A stretch of DNA of 64,000 bases from the NCBI GenBank assembly GCA_036852015.1, contig JAANDG010000443.1, forward strand, positions 1 to 64,000, read 5' to 3'. A program made the position numbers and the translations under genes. The notes under the pieces are model-generated. The model was given only the letters and a program-made list of their open reading frames with translations. It had not been told where the DNA came from and did no database searches. Shown piece after piece: positions 23,912-35,239 of the stretch (position 1 is the stretch's first letter; every line of letters starts with the position of its first letter). This DNA is from Pelodera strongyloides (lineage: Eukaryota > Nematoda > Chromadorea > Rhabditida > Rhabditidae).

Positions 23912-26900
23912 TTATAGCGATCTAGCAGTCCACCATTCCATAAATGATCGCTGACCAAATGTGTTCGGCGGGGGATGTCCTCGTACCAGTATGAAGGTAA
24001 TATGTGCTGCTAAGCCGTAGAAGGAAAGTAATCCTATCATCGGACTGCAAACACCCACTGCACCGCAAACACCAACAGCCAAAATTCCAGTGTGAATTAC
24101 ATCGTGAATCTGAAAGTGTGCATGATAAATTGATGGTCTGGATATTCGAACGGGTTTTCTCCTACTGGTGGGATCGGCGCATTGCCGTCATCTTTTAAAA
24201 AGTATGCATTTACGCAAAACCAAAACGACAACAATTCATTGGTATTATCATATCGCTTTTCGGAAACCACATGCGACGAATGTTTTAAAAACTTCTAACA
24301 GCACGATCAACCTTATGAGCCTCGGATTTTAGTTTATCACGAGTATTATTCGAGTGACGAATTAAGAGGTTAGTCCCATATTTGGTATCCCCTATTTATC
24401 AGTTCTCCATCTGATTTTTTTTCTCGCTTTTATGCGCAACATTCAAGCAGAAGCCAGCAATTTACCATAGCCAAGGATGCCCAAAAATCTAACGCAATTG
24501 TCGCGTCCATCGCGCAGATTGGCCGATATGTTATATGGGCGCGGCAATTGCGTTGTTGGCGAAACATCATGAATGGACGTGACAACTGCGATAGATTTTT
24601 GGGTATGGCGAACCATGGAAAATTGCTCGTACCTGCGTGAATATTGCGCCTAATTGTAAGGTGGAAAAAAAATTGCGTCCTACCAAAATTGCGTCCTACC
24701 ATAACAGATAGAGCCACGTGTAAAATAGGGGTTACGAATGGGCCTGGCCCTTTAAAACAGTTAGTACTATGCCGACCACTAACGCGCTTACATAGTGGGC
24801 TAGAGGCCTGGCACTCGAGTGAATTGTGTAGTAATTAGTAACAGAATACTTGCCTGATTGCTTGTGTTCTCAGCAACACCATACCTACACGATACGGCGA
24901 AATGTTCGCAATTCTTACGAATAAGGTTGTACTCGTTGGAACTCTGCGCCTGATAAAGATTTTCAATCAGCATGTCGTGAACACCGAGGCATGTAGAGCG
25001 CTCGGACAGAAAGCACGTCAATTAGACCGTTGGATGTGTACTCACTCTCCATCTCTCCGTTTCTCTATATAACGGTCTATCTTGTCTATCTATCTATGTA
25101 TCTCTATATAACTATGTACCATTCTCCCTCCATCGCTCTTCCTCTTCCTCTCTCTCTCGCTCGCTCGCTTGCTCGCTCCCTCCCTCTTTCTCTATCTCTA
25201 TCTTTCTCTGCGCCATACTTTTCAATGTTGTAATAATTGTTGCGTTTTTTGTTATGAGACCATATTGTACACATCCTACAAAATATGATACAAGATATGC
25301 TCGCTTACCTTAAGCTCCAGCAATGCGTTCTCGACAATTTCAAGTGGATGTAAAGGTTTTTTTTTACTTGGGTCATATGTATTGTTGACTCTGCATAATC
25401 CGCCGCTAGCAACAAATGATAGAGGATCTTGCCGAATCTAAACAATAAAATAAAGTTATGAATCGGCGGAAGTGCCTTTTTCAAATTTAGTGCACATTGT
25501 TGGCTTGCCCACATATCATGGCAAACTATGTAGCAACATTGTTTAAATAAATAAATTAATCTTTATTGGTCGATGGATGAAGCAAATAAAAATGAGGCAA
25601 AAACATGAATTTTACAAAGACCAAAGGGAACCCTAAGATGACAGTGCAGTAAGTACACCAACATGCTAACAAGGGACCTCGTGTGTAACGAATAAAAGAG
25701 AAATACTGCGGAATGTAATTTAAATTCAAATGCACACATTAAACACAAAGGACTATTTAAACTGGAGTAGCTACGCATGCATGATAAGAAATGTAACAAC
25801 CGTGTCGCGTTTCTGCTGAAAGGGGAAAATTACTCTCCAATAAACACCACAAAATGAGATAGCATCACCAAATAGCAAACTGACTTATCAGACTAAAGAA
25901 ACCTTGTTTATAGTGGAAAAGAAACCTTATATTTTGAATTGGCTAGTTTGACGTTTGAGTATTATTTTACTTGAAAACAAGAAAATAGCGCAGCAAGTTA
26001 TGCCTGATACTAGGAAAAGTGTGCAATAATATTTTCTAGCCAGAAGATAGGGCTACGGCTAAAACATGATTTCGAAACCAAAACTGGGCTATTTCTTTTA
26101 TTCAAGCTGGTGACTAATTATTTATAAAAATTACTTAGCACCGTTATAAGAATGTGATAAGTTGGTACTGTCGGGTATTAAACCCTGGATCTGGTGTAGG
26201 ATGGATTTGAAATGTAACACTATTTCACAAGGGTAACGCTTAATGGACATAAGGATAAACAAAACACAATTGAACACGAACAATACAAAGAAACATAATA
26301 ACAAACAAACACAAGAAAGGTACAAACACAAGAAAGGTACAAACACAAGAAAGGTTTAACTTAAAGGGACAGGCCCATCAAAGTAAACCTATATTTACGA
26401 TACGTTCATAATGATTATAAAGCATTTTTATTACAATATATACAAACCAAATTTCACCTTCATTCACCCTTTTTTCCGATGCGCTCAACTCATATGTATA
26501 TCGTAAAGCTGCAGATTTCAAAGCCGTATACGCAAATTTTGATCGCAGTCTAATTTTACGATAAATTTGCATAGGCAGCTTGGAAATTTCCGTTTTACGG
26601 TATACATATGCGTTGAGCGCATCGGAAAAAAGTTTTCCAGGGTGAATGAAGGTGAAATTTAGTTTGTATATATTGTAATAAAATTGCGTTATAATCATTA
26701 TGAACGTATCGTAAATATAGGTTTACTTTGATGGGCCTGTCCCTTTAAAGTCTTTCTCTTGGCTGAAAAAAAACTTTAAAATTTTCTTAAACACAAGAAC
26801 CTCTCCTCCTGTGTGGGATGTTGCACTTTTCGCACTGCCTAAAGCTAAAGCTCCTTCAGCGACAATCTGAAATTTATGTGTATAAACCAAAAGCGAGAAG

Positions 26901-27354
26901 GGGGAGTAGTATTATTAGGAGGAGGAGGAGGGAGGGAGGATTATTATTATTATTAGGATTATTTATTATTATTAGAGGATTATTAGGAGGAGGAGGAGGA
27001 GGAGGCAGGAGGAGGAGGAGGAGGAGGAGGAGGAGGAGGAGGAGGAGGAGGAGAGGAGTAGGATGGAGGATGAGGATGAGGAAGGGAGGAGGAGGAGGAG
27101 GAGGAGGAGGAGGAGGAGGAGAGGAGGAGGAGGATAGGAGAGGAGGAGGAGGAGGAGGAGGAGGAGGAGGAGGAGGAGGGAGGAGGAGGAGGATTAGGAG
27201 GAGGGAGGAGGAGTTCTGAGTAGGAGGAGGAGGAGGAGGGAGGAGGATTAGAAAGAAAAAAAAAAAAAAAAAATGAAAGAGGAGGAGGAGGAGGAGGAGG
27301 CATGAGTATTAGGATAGGAGGAGTAGGATTATTAGTTCTTCTTATGTTATTCGG

Positions 27355-27387
<33 letters not shown>

Positions 27388-27464
27388 TATTATTCTTATT
27401 ATTTCTTCTCTTCTTCTTCTTCTTCTTTCTATTATTCTTCTTCTATTATTCTTTATTATTATTA

Positions 27465-27496
<32 letters not shown>

Positions 27497-27699
27497 GTTA
27501 TTATTATATTATTATTATTATTTATTATTTATTATTCTTAGATTATTATTATTATTATTATTTATTATTCTTATTATTATTCTATTATTATTATTATTAT
27601 TCATGGAATCACCTGGGTTTTGTGGACAATCATATGACATCCGAAAGCGCGCCCGATGTAGACTCCCCAGTGCTGTCAATGTATATATATATATATATC

Positions 27700-27734
<35 letters not shown>

Positions 27735-28951
27735 TAAAAATATAAAATACATAAATGGACTAGAAAGTCGCCGCAGGCGTCATAGCCATCTGGTAAATTA
27801 ATAAATAAGCATTTAAGATGGGAAGGCTTGAATAATTCCGGAAAAAGCTGGTTAAAGATGGACGGAAAACATGCAGAAAAATGAAACCTACCGTAGTGGA
27901 ATCGCTGTAGGATATTATTTTTAACACTGCCGGATCCCAGAATGGATCGCCCGTTCGAAGTTCACCCCGAATGGTGGCTATATCGCGGAAAGACAATGCT
28001 TTTCCATTACGGTGCATAGACTTTTCAGTAAGTAAATTTTACGTTTCCGGTGTCCTTCTTGAACCAAACTTTTCCTAACTCGAACACTCTTTAAAGGGCA
28101 ATATCCCGCAGTGTGAGCTAGGAGTCACGTTACCGAAATGCATATTCAAAATTCGAATAATTTGTGCCTATTCAGGTATAAAAACAGAGCCGAAGCTCAA
28201 CTTCGAAATTATTATAAAGAACAAAGTGTTTGTCTTCATTCATCTACGTTACAGACGTTTCATAAGTATGCCCAATTTTCGTGCCTGCAGTCTCTCACCG
28301 GGCGATCTAACGTTTTGCCAAGTGGGCAAATTTCCACATGTTAGAAACTTATTCGGTCATGGAAGGTCTCATCAGGAGGAGGCGTTAGCCGCCTGGTATA
28401 TATAATTTTAGCCGCCGGTTATAGATAAAGGGTAAGAAATTGAACACTTAAAGTATCGGGTTCATTTCAATGATCGTATATATACAAATGATGATCATTT
28501 TGGGCCATATGATCATATATGATCATTTATCATCATTTTACAGTAGAGTTAGAGTAGTACAGTGAGCATATCCTCAATAAACCTTTATATAATTGAAACA
28601 AGAGAGCCTTATGGCAGGGACAAACATGGGAAATGGACAAAAATAAGCATGTCTAAATGAGCTTGTGATTTGACATTAATTTTGAATTGTTTCCGCTTGT
28701 CAAAAATAAGGACAAACTAACCTTCGTGAAGTGCCCCCACCCGTGCACTTCTCGTGAGCCTCATAATTTGTATGTTTTCATCTACAAGTGTACAAGTACT
28801 ACATTGCTGGTAAATTTGGCCAAAGTTTACATACGGCATAAGCGAGATTGCCTTTGAATTCAACCAAGTCTCCAATACGCAGCTCCTTGGCCAACACTTC
28901 TGCTGTGAGCCACTTTGCTTTGAAAGCAAATTCAACCGTGTCGCGTTTCTG
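23912..28951 (-). CDS. LRAT-type protein with C-terminal membrane anchor
   Basis: LRAT/HRASLS-type proteins are thiol acyltransferases or phospholipases. Exons on the minus strand: 28,951-28,835 (ELRIGDLVEF, the first strand of the fold); about 28,018-27,892 (GKALSFRDIATIRGE...); 25,437-25,309 (CRVNNTYDP, HPLEIVENALLELK); 24,949-24,854 (NLIRKNCEHFAVSCRYG, with the catalytic Cys of NCEHF); 24,109-23,912 (hydrophobic HTGILAVGVCGAVGVCSPM tail, then TAA). The last three join in phase 0. The exon expected to carry HWAVYxG with the two catalytic histidines was not found between 28,835 and 28,018, so the gene is either diverged or dead. The start codon is uncertain; an in-frame ATG lies at 29,014. 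Confidence 0.7.
24471..24606. repeat. Imperfect inverted repeat
   Basis: cccaaaaatctaacgcaatt at the left pairs with gcgatagatttttggg at the right, with a further pairing inside (gtcgcgtccat / atggacgtgac). No TTAA is at the boundary. It lies in the intron between the last two LRAT exons. Confidence 0.6.
25022..25230. repeat. Pyrimidine-rich simple repeat
   Basis: Mixed tctatcta and ctctctcgctcgctcg runs at about 25,080-25,205, in the intron between the RVNNTYDP and NCEHF exons of the LRAT gene. Confidence 0.85.
25795..26193. repeat. Duplicate of 28,937-29,327 (about 390 bp)
   Basis: The two stretches are about 95% or more identical by eye, from ccgtgtcgcgtttctgctga to gtcgggtattaaaccctgg. 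The 28,937 copy contains the splice acceptor and first bases of the LRAT first exon. The 25,795 copy keeps the acceptor but not the exon, so a piece of the gene was copied into its own downstream intron. Confidence 0.85.
26361..26748. mobile_element. TTAA palindromic element, family A
   Basis: TTAAAGGGACAGGCCCATCA to its reverse complement, with the same internal arms as the copies at 10,793, 60,003 and 63,085. It is located in a long intron of the minus-strand LRAT gene. Confidence 0.9.
26880..27740. repeat. Microsatellite tract: (GGA)n, (TTA)n, (TA)n
   Basis: About 400 bases of GGA repeats, then a poly-A run at about 27,257, then about 300 bases of TTA/TTC repeats, then TA repeats at about 27,680-27,738. 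Long open frames here (poly-Arg/Gly or poly-Ser/Pro) come only from the repeat. It lies within an intron of the minus-strand LRAT gene. Confidence 0.95.
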
Positions 28952-29499
28952 CTGAAAGGGGAAAATTACTCTCCAATAAAAACTACAAAATGAGATAGCA
29001 TCACCTAATGCCAAACTGACTTATCAGACTAAAGAAACCTTGTTTATAGTGGAAAAGAAACCTTGTATTTTGAATTGGCTATTTTGACGTTTGAGTATTA
29101 TTTTACTTGAAAACAAGAAAATAGCGCAGCAAGTTATGCCTGATACTAGGAAAAGTGTGCAATAATATTTTCTAACCAGAAGATAGGGCTACGGCTAAAA
29201 CATGATTTCTATGAAACCAAAACTGGGCTATTTCTTTTATTCAAGCTGGTGACTAATTATTTATAAAAATTACTTTGCACCGTTATAAGAATGTGATAAG
29301 TTGGTACTGTCGGGTATTAAACCCTGGCTATTGTGTATTATGGTATGCACTTATGCACTCAGTATAATAGTGGGCCCCGGCCAGAGGGCCGTCTCTTGCT
29401 CAGTTTATAATTAATCAATATAAGGAATTATTAAAGAAGAGAGTGTAAAATAAAATATAAAAAATAAAAGAGACTAATGCATCATGTTCTATCATGATA

Positions 29500-29560
29500 C
29501 CCCGTTTCGACCCTATATCGCATACGAGGGTTTTACCCGGGTAGGGTCTCATCAGTGCGA
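29500..29560 (-). ncRNA. Hammerhead-ribozyme-like motif
   Basis: On the minus strand CTGATGA (29,555-29,549) is followed by GACCCTA (29,548-29,542), a 26-base loop, then TAGGGTC (29,515-29,509) and GAAA (29,508-29,505) plus C. This is the hammerhead core with a perfect 7-bp stem II. Stem III would be minimal (AC/GU around GGG), and stem I is not convincing locally. It lies about 490 bases downstream of the reverse-transcriptase stop on the same strand. Penelope-like elements are known to carry such motifs, so I infer a retroelement ribozyme, possibly decayed. Confidence 0.6.
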
Positions 29561-30048
29561 TGAACCGGGCTTATATAAAAAAGTATTAGTAAGAGGAAAG
29601 GAGGATATGAGAGAGTATATAGAGCATGATAAAAGCATAGGTAAGGTTAAGAATAGCAGTGATAACAATATATTATATATTATAATTATAATTAAAAAGT
29701 AACAAGAAACTAACCTTTACGACGCTTCAAGAGATACCTAAAAAGGGAAGACAACATAGAAAAAGAATAATGTAACCAGACTTACCTTAATTTGAGAGAT
29801 ATGTAGGCGAATGAAGAAAATATAGGAAATAATAGAAGCCTGTCCATAGGCGAAAGGAGATAGGTGTGGAAGTATGGAAAAATGCTAGAATTAGGCAATT
29901 TGCCATTATTTGAATGCGCGCGAATGGAATACGGTTACGGTACATGTGTAAGAGCAATATAGAATGTAACGATGTAACGTAGAGTATTGAGGTGTCATAA
30001 GAGTGAATAGTCCTGTGTATGAGTAATAATTAAGTACAATGGAGATGA

Positions 30049-31500
30049 TTATACTTTAAAGTTCGAAACGAACCAGTTAGTAATACATTTGCTGTTGGAG
30101 TTATATTTAAGTGATATGAAAGGAGAACGGTTTATAGTTTTACAGAATACTTGAGTAATTTTACAAACAGGGTATTTATTGTGAATAAGTTTATAAGTGA
30201 GTTGTGTAATTTTGTCGTAGAAAAATTCTAGACGAGATGTACAGCGATATATACGAATTATCTCGCCTATTATACAATTAATCTTTATATTGGTGTAAAG
30301 TTGGGTATCATACATAGGGAATCTAATGATGTTGAAACTATAATCGTCAGTTTTATTGTACATATTGAAAGACCATCTGTTTTCAACTCTAGTGATTTTA
30401 AGGTCGAGGAAGTCTGCCATGCCATGACTAATATTAGCAGGTTCTAGATTGAGTGAACTAGGGCTAGGGTACATGCTTATCAGGCTTTCAAAGTCAACCA
30501 AGTCATTAAAGAAAATAGCAATATCATCCATATAACGAAACATACGTGTATTATACATGAGACTGGCATTGGTAACATTTCTGAAAAACTTATATTCTAT
30601 CATAGAAAGTGACATATCAGCTAGTAATGGTGAAGCATTACCCCCTGGGGGACACCTTTAATTTGATGGAAGAGTCCCTTGTTGAAGACCAAATAGCTAT
30701 TGTTCACTATATAGTGTACTAAACTTTTGAAAATCAACAAGTTCGTAAATATTTTCAAGAATGCAATCATGTGGTAGGTTGGTGAATAGACTACTAAAAT
30801 CCATGACTTTAATTTTACCAAACCCATGTATATTGGAATTGTCAGATTCGAGTGGAGTTATCGATGGAGAAGAGGTGAGTTCTATTTGAAGTATAATTAC
30901 TGGAGGCTTTACAGTAGTTAGAAAAATGAGTTCTTAGGTGTTTAAGGATTCTTTGTAAAGTAATTGAAATATTTTTAAGAGAGCTGCTCTTAGCGGCTGT
31001 GATGAACCTCATTTTTATAGTAGGCTTGTGCAGTTTAGGGACTGCATAAATAATAGGAAGTAATTTTTCTTTTTCTGTTAATGTTATGTTATGTTAATGT
31101 TATGTTAAATGAATACCAAAAAGACTAGAATAAGTATTGTGTCTAGATATAACATCTTCTAATGATTCACGATTGTAAGGTTTGTACGTATCATTACCAA
31201 TAGGTGTGTTGCAATTTGCGTTAATACCTAATTCTTTACAAAGAAATGAGTGGTATAGGATGGGACAAACAAAGCAGAAATTAGCGGAAGCTTTATCAAC
31301 ACACGTAATTACGTAAATGTATTGTATGTTTGTTTAGATATTGAGCGGACAGATTTTACATCTATTACTGAAACAAGAAGTACCAATTTGCATTGTACCT
31401 TTTAAAGAAATCATTTTTAAGTTGGGACCTATCTTAGTTGAAAGAAATGATGTAGACACAAAATAATCATTGGTTGTAGCAGAGCATGATAAAGTCCTTC
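30049..31500 (-). pseudogene. Penelope-like reverse transcriptase, frameshifted
   Basis: Decayed reverse transcriptase read in several frames. In order (minus strand): a Cys motif (CFSNRCKICPLN, near 31,350); VDKASANFCFVC; LLPIIYAVPKLHKP then KMRFITAAKSSSLK (near 31,000); MDFSSLFTNLPHDCILENIY (motif A, near 30,800); QIKGVPQG, then after a one-base shift GNASPLLADMSLSMIEYKF (motif B); FRYMDDIAIFF (motif C); ADFLDLKI. At least four frame breaks occur, so it is inactive. Motifs fit Penelope-like elements. The Cys motif upstream of the RT would fit the permuted (Naiad-type) arrangement. A GIY-YIG nuclease was not seen; a family C element interrupts the upstream side. Confidence 0.75.
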
Positions 31501-31559
31501 CTTCAGCCGCTCCAGGCTTCCAGAAGCAAGGGTGAACATGCGTCTCTTACTCTTGCGAG

Positions 31560-31979
31560 TTAAAGGAGGAGGCTCACGAGAATGAAGTGCTCAAATGGTT
31601 TCCTTTTATCGAAAGATGATGGTATTAAGTTCCGAAAGACATGGTTTACAATGCAAAAGCTTTTAACTGGAAGGAGTAAATCAATATAAAACTATGAATT
31701 CTATCAAAATTTTGGATCGTAAAAAATAGTTGATTTCCATAGTGGGCATGCAAATTGTGTGCTGGCTTGCAAAATGACTTGTAAATTTGCATGTTTAGCT
31801 TTGAAGTCTACCTTGCATACGATAGGTTATTTTATTTGACTTCGAGTTCTTAGATTAATTAATTCCTCCAAACTAAAGCGCTGAACCTTATACTACTTGT
31901 TTTTTGGAAGATAAACCCATTATCCTTCGATAAAAGGAAACCATTTGAGCACTTCATTCTCGTGAGCCTCCTCCTTTAA
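31560..31979. mobile_element. TTAA palindromic element, family C
   Basis: Ends are TTAAAGGAGGAGGCTCACGA and its reverse complement. Paired inner blocks include gtgctcaaatggtttcct / aggaaaccatttgagcac. It interrupts the upstream part of the Penelope-like element. Confidence 0.9.
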
Positions 31980-32423
31980 CATGGAGGGCACGGAACTATA
32001 CAGTTCCTTCCACGTTGGTACGTACGGTCTCCTAGGAAGTCATGTCATAGCCATTTTACACCCATTTCCCCACATGACTTCCATCGGAAGATGTGGGAAC
32101 TAGCCCATCTCCGTCCTAGTACCTGGGTGAGAATGAAATGCGAGTATTTTATGAGAAAGAGAGAAAATGAGTTAAAGTGAAACCTCGGTACGTGTTTTCC
32201 AAGTGTTATTTAATGACTGTAAAATAAAAACTAAGGCTTAGAAAGTGGAAATAGACATGCTCTTCCACGTGTGGAAGAGTACACGGATTCTAATAAAAGT
32301 TGTTGGCTTTAATAGTTAACACTCCAACACTGAGCATTACTCATAATAAGCCCAACAGAAAACTTTGATAAAAATATTATATGGAGGGAGAATAGATAAT
32401 GGCTATATAGAAAGGAGAGATGT

Positions 32424-32504
32424 GTCTGCTCAAAGAGAGCAGGGTGTGTTAGTTACGCTCAAAGAAGAGCGTAACGTGTTGTGTAACCAGGGATAAACCC
32501 TGGA
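32424..32504. other. Three consecutive hairpins
   Basis: ctgct-caaagag-agcag at about 32,427; gttacgctc-aaagaa-gagcgtaac at about 32,452; ccaggg-ataaa-ccctgg at about 32,488. They come one after another within 80 bases, two with caaag-type loops. Function unknown. Confidence 0.5.
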
Positions 32505-32742
32505 ATACGGCCAGCCACGAAGGTCGGTTAGGAGTAGTTAGTATTAGAAGGTAGATGTTGTTAAGGAGGTTAAGGAAGACGAGTAAGTAAGATATAGGAA
32601 GATAGGGTGTGACAATAGAAGAAGGCTAAGGGCTTAGGACGAGGGTGTGTCAGTAAATTATACAGTAAATGGTGGTGAACGTGAATTAGTAAGAGGTTTT
32701 AATACAGAATTCGCTAGTGTAGCATTTGTTTTATTATTTGTA

Positions 32743-33352
32743 ATTATTTGGATCCATCTATGTATCTAAACGAGAATCGCTATTATGATATGTTGTTGAT
32801 ACATTGTGTATAAGCGAAGTGTACATATATAAACGGATTGAGTAATGACCAATATAATTTACAGTGGTGAACGGAGAGCTAAGGAAAAGTAAGTAGAAGA
32901 TACTGCGTAGTGATAGAGAATAATGAAGCGTAGTATAGTAAGACACTACAAACTACAATTTAGAAAATAAAACAATTAAAGAGCGATAGATACGAAAGAG
33001 AGAAAATGATCAGATAGTAGAAATGGAATGCCCAGCGGATATGTAGGCAATTGGAAAACTAAAAAAGAAAAGTAAAGTGCGGGAAAAAAGACCAGAATTA
33101 TCGATACATGCGAACAAATTTGTAGCGAGTAATTTTGTTATGTTTGTTTAATAACTATTTTCTATGTTTTGTTGCTTGAACGTGTTGAAATGTTATGTGC
33201 ACTATATTCTATGTTTAATACTTGTACGTGTAGAAATGTAATTATTTGGATCCATCTGTGTATCTAAACGAGAATCGCTACTATGATATGTTGTTGATAC
33301 ATTGTGTATAAGCGAAGTGTATATATATAAACGGATTGAGTAATGACCAATA
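32743..33352. repeat. Pair of direct repeats, about 112 bp each
   Basis: 32,743-32,854 and 33,240-33,351 share ttatttggatccatct, then aaacgagaatcgct, then acattgtgtataagcgaagt and onward to gagtaatgaccaat with only a few mismatches. They lie upstream (minus sense) of the Penelope-like remnant and could be its terminal direct repeats or a separate element. Confidence 0.8.
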
Positions 33353-33593
33353 GTGAATAGTGAATAACTATTTTCAGATAAATGACGACTCGCCCGAATA
33401 CTTACTGGTTGAGGAGAGTAGGAAGGAGTGACTTAGTCGGCGATCTGTCCCAGAGAGTATCGAACGTAGGTTAAACATATGTATTGTGACGCAACATAGG
33501 AATAAAATAGTGAGAAAGTGTAGAGGAATTGAATGTGTAGCAATAATGTATTAATGGTAATTAGAAGTTATGCGTGCGATATAGCTAGAGCAT

Positions 33594-33818
33594 GTGAAGA
33601 TAGTAAAGCCAAAACTAAGATATGTTGATATTCAGTTGGAATCTATGATGAACAAGTGCACACTTTGGCTACGAAATTTGCCGATCGTATCCGGAAAGGA
33701 CTTTACAACGGAGTTCATACGAATTGTGAAGTTATCTATGCGGGAAGAAATCAAGAGATCAGATATTCGCGGAATTATTCATCGAAGCACAAATACTGAT
33801 GCGACTGTTTGTCTTACG
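33594..33818 (+). CDS. Candidate exon of unknown gene
   Basis: 75-codon frame from an ATG to a GTGAGT donor, with ordinary codon-like composition (LWLRNLPIVSGKDFTTEF, REEIKRSDIRG). It ends in phase 0, while the next good exon at 33,992 needs phase 1, so joining is not clean. It may belong to the gene at 34,009-34,723 with a miscalled boundary, or be a separate fragment. Confidence 0.4.
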
Positions 33819-34008
33819 GTGAGTTAATTTAAAAAGGCGTTATAGAAATAATAATAATCTGAAAGAACTAAATCTGTAGAGACAGAGAATAAGTGTACAA
33901 GAAAAGTCTTTTAGTCTTTTGATCAGAAATCTGCAAAAAATATGCATGATAAGATAATCCAAATAAAATTTCCAAATAATTTAAATTACAGGTAATGCTG
34001 TGTGTACT

Positions 34009-34723
34009 ATGGAAGTCACGGAGAAGATCACTTCGAGAGATGCGATGAAGAGATTCGGGGACTTCAACAAGAGAAACAGTGCAAGAATAGTCATCAACAC
34101 AGAGGAGACAGAGGTGGAGAAAGTACTCAAGCTGATTGGATACGTGCTTGGGTGAGTAATAATAATATTAATACAGAAAATATACAAACTAAAATAACTA
34201 CAGAGTGTGAACAGTAAGAAAATAGACTAAAGATGAAAATTGTGAAAAATGAGTAGTAGGGACAAATATATAATATCTGATATCATTTAAGAGACATGAT
34301 CAAAGCCAAGAAGATGCGTGAGGGTAGACAGAGTGCTGGAAAGGAAATGCGAATCATAGCTCTACCGCGGCAGACCATAATCCTTGGAAAAGAGGTATGC
34401 AATTAACGAAAATTGAATGCCATAGAAAAGATAAGAAATTAGTGCAGGAAATATATAATAAGTAATTGTAGTTTATTAACACCCGAATTACCGATAGTAA
34501 ATTTAAATATTTTTAGAAAATCAAGTGGGGTGACGCGTTGAAAGATAATGGAATCCAAGAGGATGAACTGGTAAAAGAAGTGCGGAAGAGGAACGGAGTA
34601 GGAGAGGAGAACACAGAATGCATGGATATGGAGGAGGTGAAGGCTAAATTGGCGGCGCAAAAACGAAAATATTTTGGTAACACGACCGAGGAGACAGATG
34701 GAAAGGAAGAGATTATAAGGTGA
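34009..34723 (+). CDS. Unknown charged protein, three exons
   Basis: Exons up to 34,151, then 34,292-34,394, then 34,517-34,723 (TGA) join in matching phase. The chosen ATG at 34,009 gives MEVTEKITSRDAMKRFGDFN; the frame is open back to an acceptor at 33,991, so it may begin earlier. The product is rich in Lys and Glu (EETEVEKVLKLIGYVLG, KIKWGDALKDNGIQEDELV, VKAKLAAQKRKYFG) with likely helices and no signal peptide or membrane segment. I do not recognise it. It lies beside a Penelope-like remnant and could be either a host gene or element cargo. Confidence 0.55.
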
Positions 34724-34724
34724 C

Positions 34725-34790
34725 ATAGCTCAGCAGATAGGTCACTTGGATGTAAAGGTTTCGAACCCAGCTCGCTTCAAAAATGTTGTG
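34725..34790 (+). other. tRNA-like fragment
   Basis: tagctcagcagataggtcac resembles a tRNA D-arm/box A and ggtttcgaacc resembles box B, about 20 bases apart. No complete cloverleaf can be drawn. It is probably a tRNA-derived relic. Confidence 0.3.
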
Positions 34791-34865
34791 GAAAAATGTT
34801 TCGCTTGTATGAAACGATTGTATTGTTAGTATATTCGCGTGTAGTAACGGTTTTCACATCACACT

Positions 34866-34997
34866 AGTAAACCAACCTCTCGTTTGATAAGTTTCCTAAT
34901 TGTCTCATTGTTTTCGTCAACTATATCATGACTGGAGATGTCCTCTTCATATAGATAAATACGAACCAACCGCATATAGTCAATCCGTTTCTAAATA
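34866..34997 (-). CDS. Candidate terminal exon, unknown gene
   Basis: Minus strand, after a TTTATTTAG acceptor: 43 codons (RIDYMRLVRIYLYEEDISS ... IRKLIKREVGLLV) then TGA. The composition looks coding, but upstream exons were not identified. It could be the end of the LRAT-type gene at 36,024-37,261 or of something else. Confidence 0.3.
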
Positions 34998-35239
34998 AAA
35001 AAATTATTAAAAATCCCACTCGAATGTTACAAAGCAAATTACCCCCAATTAATATAAAATGAAACAGAAAAGCATTATAGTTCCAAAATGAGCACCAGGT
35101 GTCAACTGTACTGAATAGCTGCGGCGGTCCGTACACTCGTACACCTCAAGTGCACCTCATCGCAGGGGGGGGGGGGGGCTTACGAAATGCGTATTCCACA
35201 AACCATTGGCCATAATTATAGTGAACAAGAGGTTCAACA

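Noticed and set aside
26818..27541. Poly-Arg/Gly and poly-Ser/Pro open frames
   Set aside because: They arise only from GGA and TTA microsatellites.
28364..28400. Second hammerhead (ctgatgagacc on the minus strand)
   Set aside because: CTGATGA is present, but no matching stem II and GAAA follow at suitable distance.
28720..28785. ENIQIMRLTRSARVGALHE as the missing LRAT His exon
   Set aside because: The reading would need a 28-base intron or a phase mismatch, and neither His is present. It is kept only as a possibility.
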